Shown here piece by piece: positions 59,045-64,000 of a stretch of DNA of 64,000 nucleotides. The stretch comes from an uncultured Anaerotignum sp. (lineage in GTDB: Bacteria > Bacillota > Clostridia > Lachnospirales > Anaerotignaceae). The notes beneath the pieces were generated by a model. It was not told where the DNA came from, searched no databases, and saw only the letters and a list, made by a program, of their open reading frames with translations. A program made the position numbers and the translations under genes. How positions within the stretch are numbered: the stretch's first letter is position 1; every line of letters starts with the position of its first letter. Where the stretch lies: contig CAJTQX010000007.1 of NCBI GenBank assembly GCA_910578425.1, forward strand, positions 15,776 through 79,775, given 5' to 3'.

Positions 59045-59761
59045 TTACTGGTATTTGTTTATCATTCTGTTTTCCACCATGCCAGTTTTCAAATCTGTAT
59101 ATCTCACATAAAGGGAAATCTTATTCTGTTCGTTCAGCCCTTCCCAAATTTCTTTAACAAATGCATCAATGTCATTCGGGATTGCCGCGCGTTCCGGTTC
59201 CCCCTGAAAAGTCGGCAGAGGATTTCCGTCACAGGCATAAGTGTGCAGAAAATGCCCCAGCCCCGCCAATGCGGGATAGGAAAACGTATATCTGCTGCAC
59301 GCGCTGCCTGCTGCGTCCGCGCTTTTGAGTATGCTCATCTTATAGGTAAAATCTTCATCCGCAAATGTCAGCATGCCGCTGATTCTGGGGGTGAAGTTCG
59401 GTGCGTCCGGCTCAAATTCTCTTGTTTCCAGGGCATCTTCAAATGTTTTGCCTGCCTTCACGAAATCATATACCGTATCCGTCTGATCGCCGTTTGTCAC
59501 AATCAGCTTATTTTCCAGCTTCCGGATTGGCGCGTAAATAATCAGGGAGGGGTCCTCTACTTTCGATTCATCATAAGGATAAATCATAATATCGTCGCCC
59601 TTTTCGCGGAACACACGGTTCCGGCTGTTTTCACTGCGCCCCATAATAAAATATGCCACAGCCGCCTTTGTGCCGTCCGGCGTCTTGCCAATGACAATGC
59701 CGCGCCCTACATACGGGTCTTTCACCAACTCTTTCATGCTGTTGATTTTATAAATATCCAT
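59045..59761 (-). CDS. purO: IMP cyclohydrolase, PurO type
   Basis: A 238-residue protein of the archaeal-type IMP cyclohydrolase family (PF07826), which closes the FAICAR ring to IMP. Recognisable segments are DPYVGRGIVIGKTPDG, AYFIMGRSENSRNRVF, DPSLIIYAPIR and TPRISGMLTF. The C-terminal part lacks clear motifs. It begins immediately after purN (one-base gap) and ends 85 bp before the transformylase gene. With that gene it replaces bifunctional PurH, consistent with the domain missing there. Confidence 0.9.
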   Translation of the reverse strand: MDIYKINSMKELVKDPYVGRGIVIGKTPDGTKAAVAYFIMGRSENSRNRVFREKGDDIMIYPYDESKVEDPSLIIYAPIRKLENKLIVTNGDQTDTVYDFVKAGKTFEDALETREFEPDAPNFTPRISGMLTFADEDFTYKMSILKSADAAGSACSRYTFSYPALAGLGHFLHTYACDGNPLPTFQGEPERAAIPNDIDAFVKEIWEGLNEQNKISLYVRYTDLKTGMVENRMINKYQ

Positions 59762-59762
59762 A

Positions 59763-60371
59763 TCAGTTTCCTTTCTGCAAGCCCTTCGCCACCAGCTCCG
59801 TTGCCTTTGGCAGGAGTATCCATTCTGCCTGTTCCATCACTCTCCGCTGAAGAATTTCCGGCGTATCGCCCTCCAGAACTTCCACAGCTTTCTGTAACAG
59901 TATCTCCCCGCCGTCAGGGATTTCATTCACATAATGCACCGTTGCTCCGGTGATTTTCACGCCGTATTCCAATGCCGCTTCATGCACATGCAGCCCATAG
60001 TAGCCCTTTCCGCAGAAAGACGGAATCAGCGCGGGATGTACGTTGATGATTCGTTTCGGGTAAGCCGCGGTAAAATTTTCGCTCAGAATAGACATAAAGC
60101 CAGCCAGAACAATCATTTCTACGCCGTTTTCCCGCAGAATCTCTTTCATTTTTTCCTCATATGCAAGCTGGCTGGGGAAATCCTTTCTCTTTACCACAGC
60201 AGAGGCAATTCCGTTTTCTGCCGCGCGGGTCAGCGCGTATGCCGTTTCGCTGCTGGAAAGCACCAGAACGATTTCCCCGCTGGGCATTTCCCCACGCTTT
60301 GCCGCGTCAATCAACGCCTGCAAATTCGTGCCGCCGCCGGAAACAAACACCGCTATTTTTGTTTTCAGCAT
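59763..60371 (-). CDS. purN: Phosphoribosylglycinamide formyltransferase
   Basis: A 202-residue folate-dependent GAR transformylase. IAVFVSGGGTNLQALIDA is the phosphate-binding N-terminus. VLAGFMSILS, NVHPALIPSFCGKGYYG and GATVHYVNEIPDGGEIL contain the catalytic Asn, His and Asp. The start overlaps the purM stop codon by seven bases, so translation is coupled. The ribosome binding site (AAGGCGTGG) is weak, as expected for a coupled gene. Confidence 0.95.
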   Translation of the reverse strand: MLKTKIAVFVSGGGTNLQALIDAAKRGEMPSGEIVLVLSSSETAYALTRAAENGIASAVVKRKDFPSQLAYEEKMKEILRENGVEMIVLAGFMSILSENFTAAYPKRIINVHPALIPSFCGKGYYGLHVHEAALEYGVKITGATVHYVNEIPDGGEILLQKAVEVLEGDTPEILQRRVMEQAEWILLPKATELVAKGLQKGN

Positions 60372-61402
60372 AAAACCACGCCTTCCTCGGAAGGGATGAT
60401 TTCGCCCATGATGTACGCGTCTTCGCCGTTTGTCCGGAGGATTTCCAAAGCTTTTTCTGCATCCGCCTTTGCAACTACGACGCTCATGCCAACGCCCATA
60501 TTAAATGTATTGAACATATCTCTTTCAGGAATGTTCCCTTTTTCTGCAATCATGCCAAATACGGGAGGAATCCGCAGAGAATCTTTTGCAATCTTCGCGC
60601 CGAAACCCTTTGGAATGCTTCTGGGGATATTTTCATAAAAGCCGCCGCCTGTGATATGAGAAACAGCCTTTACCTTCACCTGCTCAAACAGCGCGAGCAT
60701 CGGCTTTACATAAATCTTTGTCGGCGCAAGAAGGGTTTCCCCAAGGGATTTCCCGCCCAGCTCCGCAAGTGGTGTTTTCATATCGGCATGCTCCACGTCG
60801 AACACCCGCCGCACCAGAGAAAAGCCGTTGGAATGTACGCCGCTGGAAGGCAGAGCGATCACAACATCGCCCTCCTGTATCGTCTTATTGTCCAGAATTT
60901 TGTCTTTGTCTACAACGCCTACAGCAAAGCCCGCAAGGTCATATTCATCTTCCGGATAAAAGCCGGGCATCTCCGCCGTTTCTCCGCCAATGAGTGCCGC
61001 GCCGGACTGCACACAGCCCTCTGCAACGCCGGAAACGATAGCCGCAACCTTCTCCGGAAAGTTTTTGCCCACAGCGATATAATCCAGGAAAAACAGGGGC
61101 TTCGCGCCGCAGCAGATAATATCGTTGACACACATTGCCACGCAGTCAATGCCTACGGTATCATGCTTGTCCATCAGAAAAGCCAGCTTCAGCTTTGTTC
61201 CCACGCCGTCCGTACCGCTGACCAGCACAGGCTTCGTGATTCCCGTCATATCCAGTTCAAACAGACCGCCGAACCCGCCGATATCGCCCACAGCCCCTGC
61301 TGTCAGCGTCTTTGCGATATGTTTTTTCATCAGTTCTACCGCCTGATAGCCCGCAGTAATATCTACACCCGCGGCTTTATAGCTTTCACTCTGGCTTTTC
61401 AT
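60365..61402 (-). CDS. purM: Phosphoribosylformylglycinamidine cyclo-ligase
   Basis: A 345-residue AIR synthetase. YKAAGVDITAGYQAVELMK at the N-terminus, the ATP motif GGFGGLFELD, SGTDGVGTKLKLA, ALIGGETAEMPGFY and the C-terminal ITGGGFYENIPR are all typical. It converts FGAM to AIR. Its ATG overlaps the purF stop codon (ATGA). GAGGAGATAAG precedes it. Length and motifs are normal for the family. Confidence 0.96.
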   Translation of the reverse strand: MKSQSESYKAAGVDITAGYQAVELMKKHIAKTLTAGAVGDIGGFGGLFELDMTGITKPVLVSGTDGVGTKLKLAFLMDKHDTVGIDCVAMCVNDIICCGAKPLFFLDYIAVGKNFPEKVAAIVSGVAEGCVQSGAALIGGETAEMPGFYPEDEYDLAGFAVGVVDKDKILDNKTIQEGDVVIALPSSGVHSNGFSLVRRVFDVEHADMKTPLAELGGKSLGETLLAPTKIYVKPMLALFEQVKVKAVSHITGGGFYENIPRSIPKGFGAKIAKDSLRIPPVFGMIAEKGNIPERDMFNTFNMGVGMSVVVAKADAEKALEILRTNGEDAYIMGEIIPSEEGVVLC

Positions 61403-62838
61403 TTCTTATCTCCTCTCTCGCTCAGCTTGCGCTCAAATCTGTTTTTATCCGTGCAGGAAGGGATTTCCGTCGGGTAATTACCGTCAAAGCATGCAGAACA
61501 GTACCCACAGCCCCTGGGTACGCCAATCAGCATCCCCAGATGGTCAAGGTTCAAATATCCGAGGCTGTCCGCACCGATGATCCGGCAGATTTCATCCATC
61601 GTATGGTTTACGGCAATCAGGTTTTCGCGGGAATCAATATCCGTTCCGTAATAGCAGGGGTTGATAAACGGCGGCGCGGAAGAGCGCATATGCACCTCTG
61701 TTGCCCCTGCTTCGCGCAGCAGTTTTACAATTCTTGCAGAGGTCGTGCCTCTTACGATGGAATCATCCACCAGAACCACGCGTTTGCCCTTTACCGTTTC
61801 AGAAACAGCATTCAGCTTGATGCGCACTTTATCCTCCCGTACCTTCTGCCCGGGGGCTATGAATGTACGGCCAATATATTTATTTTTAATAAAGCCTATT
61901 CCATAAGGGATTCCCGATTGTCTGGAATAACCGATTGCCGCATCCAGCCCTGAATCGGGTACGCCAATGACAACATCCGCCGGAGCGGGATGTTCCATAG
62001 CAAGACAAGCCCCCGCCGTTACTCTTGCGCGGTGTACACTGATACCGTCCACAACGGAGTCGGGTCTTGAAAAATAGATGTGCTCAAAAATACAAAGATG
62101 TTTCGGTGTTTCACCAACATGGTCTGTGATCGTGCGGATTTCGCTGCCGTCAAATACGACAATTTCGCCCGGCTCCACGTCCCGTACAAATTTTGCACCT
62201 ACCGCGTCCAGCGCACAGGTTTCAGAAGCAATGATATAGGTTCCGTCCTCTGTCACGCCGTAGCAAAGCGGATGGAAGCCATGCGGGTCCCTTACCGCAA
62301 TCATTTTCGATGTAGACATTACGATAAAGGAATACGCCCCTTTAATTCTGTTCATCGCACGGTTGATTGCTTCCTCAATGGAAGGGGCTTTCAGCCGTTC
62401 TTTTGTAATGATATAGGAAATAACCTCTGTGTCGCTTGTGGTATGAAAAATAGAGCCTTCCAGCTCCAGCTCCTGCCGCAGCTCAAAGGAATTTACCAGA
62501 TTGCCGTTATGCGACAGTGCCAGCCTGCCCTTGATATGGTTGACTACAATAGGCTGCGCATTCAGTCTGTCCCCCGTTCCTGCCGTACCATAGCGGGTAT
62601 GGCCAAGTGCCATATTCCCCTCACCAAGCTCCGCCATAATCTCCGGCGTGAATACATCATTTACCAGACCGTTGTCCTTATGGTAATGAAACAGTCCATC
62701 GTCATTGACTACAATGCCGCAGCTTTCCTGTCCCCTGTGCTGCAAAGCAAACAGGCCGTAATAAGCTGTTGCCGCCACAGCAGATTTGCCTTTCCCGTAT
62801 ACGCCGAATACGCCGCATTCTTCATGAAGTTTGTTCAT
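61399..62838 (-). CDS. purF: Amidophosphoribosyltransferase
   Basis: A 479-residue enzyme catalysing the committed step, PRPP plus glutamine to phosphoribosylamine. A short propeptide (MNKLHEE) precedes the nucleophilic Cys of CGVFGVYG, exposed after processing. YYGLFALQHRGQES and the PRPP-binding motif VVLVDDSIVRGTT are conserved. Additional cysteines including GYCSACFDG near the C-terminus indicate the Fe-S-containing Bacillus-type enzyme. The ATG at 62838 follows GAGAGG; the ATG six codons earlier has no site. Feedback by purine nucleotides is expected from the family. Confidence 0.95.
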   Translation of the reverse strand: MNKLHEECGVFGVYGKGKSAVAATAYYGLFALQHRGQESCGIVVNDDGLFHYHKDNGLVNDVFTPEIMAELGEGNMALGHTRYGTAGTGDRLNAQPIVVNHIKGRLALSHNGNLVNSFELRQELELEGSIFHTTSDTEVISYIITKERLKAPSIEEAINRAMNRIKGAYSFIVMSTSKMIAVRDPHGFHPLCYGVTEDGTYIIASETCALDAVGAKFVRDVEPGEIVVFDGSEIRTITDHVGETPKHLCIFEHIYFSRPDSVVDGISVHRARVTAGACLAMEHPAPADVVIGVPDSGLDAAIGYSRQSGIPYGIGFIKNKYIGRTFIAPGQKVREDKVRIKLNAVSETVKGKRVVLVDDSIVRGTTSARIVKLLREAGATEVHMRSSAPPFINPCYYGTDIDSRENLIAVNHTMDEICRIIGADSLGYLNLDHLGMLIGVPRGCGYCSACFDGNYPTEIPSCTDKNRFERKLSERGDKK

Positions 62839-63172
62839 TTTCGCACCTCTCTGCATGATTTTTATATTTATTTTTATAATCTTCTGTATTTTGATTCCCT
62901 TTCAGAGCCGTTTGAGGACCTCTCTGCTTCCGGCTTTCTGCCTGTTCCTGTGATTCAGAAAGCAGCAGACACAAAATGGATTCCCTTCAAAGCATTTCCC
63001 CGAACACAGCCAATATACAGGGATTATTCCATACTCCTGTCATTTCCTCTTTACTATCGCAAAGTCCGCCGCGCCCATACGGCAGACGTCTGTTTTTAAG
63101 CCGTTCTGTTCTTTGTGTTTTCAGCCGGTTGCCAAATCCTGTGAGGGATTGGCTCTGTGGGAAATATAAAAC
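62839..63172 (-). other. Gap between purE and purF
   Basis: About 330 bp with no supported gene. Apart from the purF ribosome binding site (AGAGAGG) I see no strong terminator or promoter. Short frames on either strand lack sites. It may carry an mRNA processing element or be the scar of a lost gene (purC is absent from its common place after purE). Confidence 0.4.
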
Positions 63173-63667
63173 TTATTTTCTGTATTTTTCTTCAAGCTGC
63201 CGGTTCTTTTCCAGCACCTTAGCCGCTGCTTCGGCTCTTGCCGTATTCAGCTTTTCCGCAAGTACGGCATCCTCCACAGCCAGAATCTGTATCGCCAGCA
63301 GGGCGGCATTTTCCGCTCCGTCAATGGCTACCGTTGCCACAGGCATTCCCCCCGGCATCTGCACAGTGGAAAGCAATGCATCCAACCCGTCCAGAGTGGA
63401 AGATTTGATAGGGATTCCGATGACAGGCAACGTTGTATTTGCAGCCATCGCGCCCGCAAGATGCGCCGCCTTTCCTGCTGCCGCGATAACTGCGCCAAAG
63501 CCTTTTTCCCTCGCGCCAAGCGCGAACGCGCGCGCCTCCTCCGGTGTACGGTGGGCAGAATAAACATGCGCCTCAAACGGTACGCCAAATTTTTCCAGCG
63601 TTGCCATTGCCTTTTCCACTACGGGCAAGTCACTGTCGCTGCCCATAACGATAGCTATTTTCTTCAT
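63173..63667 (-). CDS. purE: N5-carboxyaminoimidazole ribonucleotide mutase
   Basis: A 164-residue octameric mutase that converts N5-CAIR to CAIR. IVMGSDSDLPVVEKAM is the phosphate-binding start; VYSAHRTPEEA holds the catalytic His, and GLPGG-like motifs follow (AAGKAAHLAGAMAANT, MPGGMPVATVAI). The length fits class I PurE, which needs PurK, but no purK is seen here. The ATG at 63667 has CAGGAGG six bases upstream; the longer frame lacks a site. First gene of the operon, behind a leader with a terminator. Confidence 0.95.
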   Translation of the reverse strand: MKKIAIVMGSDSDLPVVEKAMATLEKFGVPFEAHVYSAHRTPEEARAFALGAREKGFGAVIAAAGKAAHLAGAMAANTTLPVIGIPIKSSTLDGLDALLSTVQMPGGMPVATVAIDGAENAALLAIQILAVEDAVLAEKLNTARAEAAAKVLEKNRQLEEKYRK

Positions 63668-63887
63668 GGATAACCTCCTGCAAAAATATAAGAATAACAT
63701 TGATGAGCGGATAGCCGAAACGTAAAAAGGGTAGTCCTATTTCCGAAACGGAAACCGGACTGCCCAGACTTCGGCAAAAGCAGCCGCGTTCCGAAAAGCG
63801 TTCCAGACGGGCCGTACGCGGAAAGCTTTTGGGCATACCAAACACGCTGCCTCCCCTCCGCGGAAAACCTCTCAAATTGACAATTTC
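63668..63887 (-). promoter_or_regulatory. Structured leader of the purine operon, class not recognised
   Basis: A leader of about 210 bases. A long imperfect helix can form from GCAGC-GTGTT (63850-63841) with GGAACGCGGCTGC (63792-63780). A small hairpin TTTGG-N-CCAAA presents TGCCCA (63835-63830), which is fully complementary to TGGGCA (63766-63761) at the 5' side of the terminator. This allows mutually exclusive structures, as in attenuation. I do not find the conserved cores of the purine or PRPP riboswitches, and only a faint likeness to the 3' end of the ZTP class. Confidence 0.5.
63724..63765 (-). terminator. Intrinsic terminator in the purE leader
   Basis: The minus strand has nested perfect arms GGG/CCC, AGTCC/GGACT and TTTCCG/CGGAAA around a TTT loop, then TTTTT. 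It lies about 60 bases before the purE start codon, so it must be regulated or leaky. Confidence 0.8.
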
Positions 63888-63917
63888 AGTCTAACACATG
63901 GCTTTCCCGCTTGTCAA
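63888..63917 (-). promoter_or_regulatory. Promoter of the purine operon
   Basis: TTGACA (63917-63912), an 18-base spacer and TAGACT (63893-63888) on the minus strand. The start would be near 63880. Confidence 0.6.
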
Positions 63918-64000
63918 TGAAGGGGCAGAAAATTTCTCATAAAAGATGTAAGATTGTCAAACATATTGGACAAGGAACTCAACAGGGGAAAGCCAACCGA
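63918..64000. other. Right window edge, upstream of the purine promoter
   Basis: No gene or site is recognised in these 83 bases. A second TTGACA-like sequence occurs on the minus strand near 63955-63960 without a matching -10 box. Confidence 0.3.

Noticed and set aside
63668..63887. Purine (guanine-type) or PRPP riboswitch before purE
   Set aside because: The conserved junction sequences of these classes are not found on either strand of the leader; kept only as an unclassified structured leader.
1..64000. tRNA, rRNA genes and CRISPR arrays
   Set aside because: No cloverleaf-like gene, rRNA core sequence or regularly spaced short-repeat array was noticed in the intergenic regions; the 135 bp array has no spacers.

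Overview
This looks like a chromosomal segment of an anaerobic, low-to-mid GC, spore-forming Firmicute of the class Clostridia (Lachnospirales-like). The pointers are a sporulation sigma-G gene, a class III fructose-1,6-bisphosphatase, strong AGGAGG ribosome binding sites, frequent TTG starts (ftsZ included), and a purine operon in which the two PurH activities are separate genes. The genus assignment is inference. I found no rRNA, tRNA or CRISPR array. Most genes lie on the minus strand.

Layout: (1) 1-1.4 kb: the C-terminal end of a large serine recombinase cut by the window edge, plus an unknown gene; a mobile element probably ends here. (2) 1.5-6.5 kb: an XRE regulator, a DTD2/GEK1-type D-aminoacyl-tRNA deacylase and a 1051-residue hybrid histidine kinase. 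(3) 6.6-18.1 kb: a tellurium-resistance-like (Ter) stress cluster read leftwards: a YceG-module/trypsin-like protease fusion, a rhomboid protease, YceG, TelA, three TerD paralogues, a Ca2+ P-type ATPase, a HAD phosphatase and a small membrane protein. A Ter-type HpcH/HpaI aldolase sits apart at 34.2 kb. The two proteases, one fused to a YceG-type module, make this the best candidate for an undescribed system. (4) 18.3-24.5 kb: ftsZ, an XRE regulator, fbp, a membrane protein and an SDR oxidoreductase. (5) 24.5-28.1 kb: a cysteine desulfidase gene with a sigma-54 promoter, an upstream cluster of three dyad sites, and an adjacent sigma-54 activator with a cysteine-rich sensor domain: apparently a complete local circuit. 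(6) 28.2-40.8 kb: Na/Pi transporter, mnmA, kptA, a DUF5662 gene, a cysteine hydrolase, sigG, the aldolase, a C39-like peptidase, a sigma/anti-sigma pair, an ABC-F protein, a 4 x 135 bp tandem repeat and a PPC-domain protein. (7) 40.9-52.3 kb: a catabolic unit under a FadR-type GntR regulator: TRAP transporter, zinc alcohol dehydrogenase, a four-gene acetoin/2-oxoacid dehydrogenase complex, and a beta-hydroxyacid dehydrogenase. Its substrate is not evident. (8) 52.8-64 kb: purine operon purE-F-M-N-(IMP cyclohydrolase)-(AICAR transformylase)-D-L, preceded by a structured leader with an intrinsic terminator.

The intergenic DNA carries several repeat types: a dispersed palindrome (four copies), a 101 bp MITE-like inverted repeat, the 135 bp tandem array and a hairpin-rich 350 bp stretch inside the Ter cluster. 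Start codons were chosen by ribosome binding sites and family starts. Functional calls rest on motif recognition by eye, without database searches.
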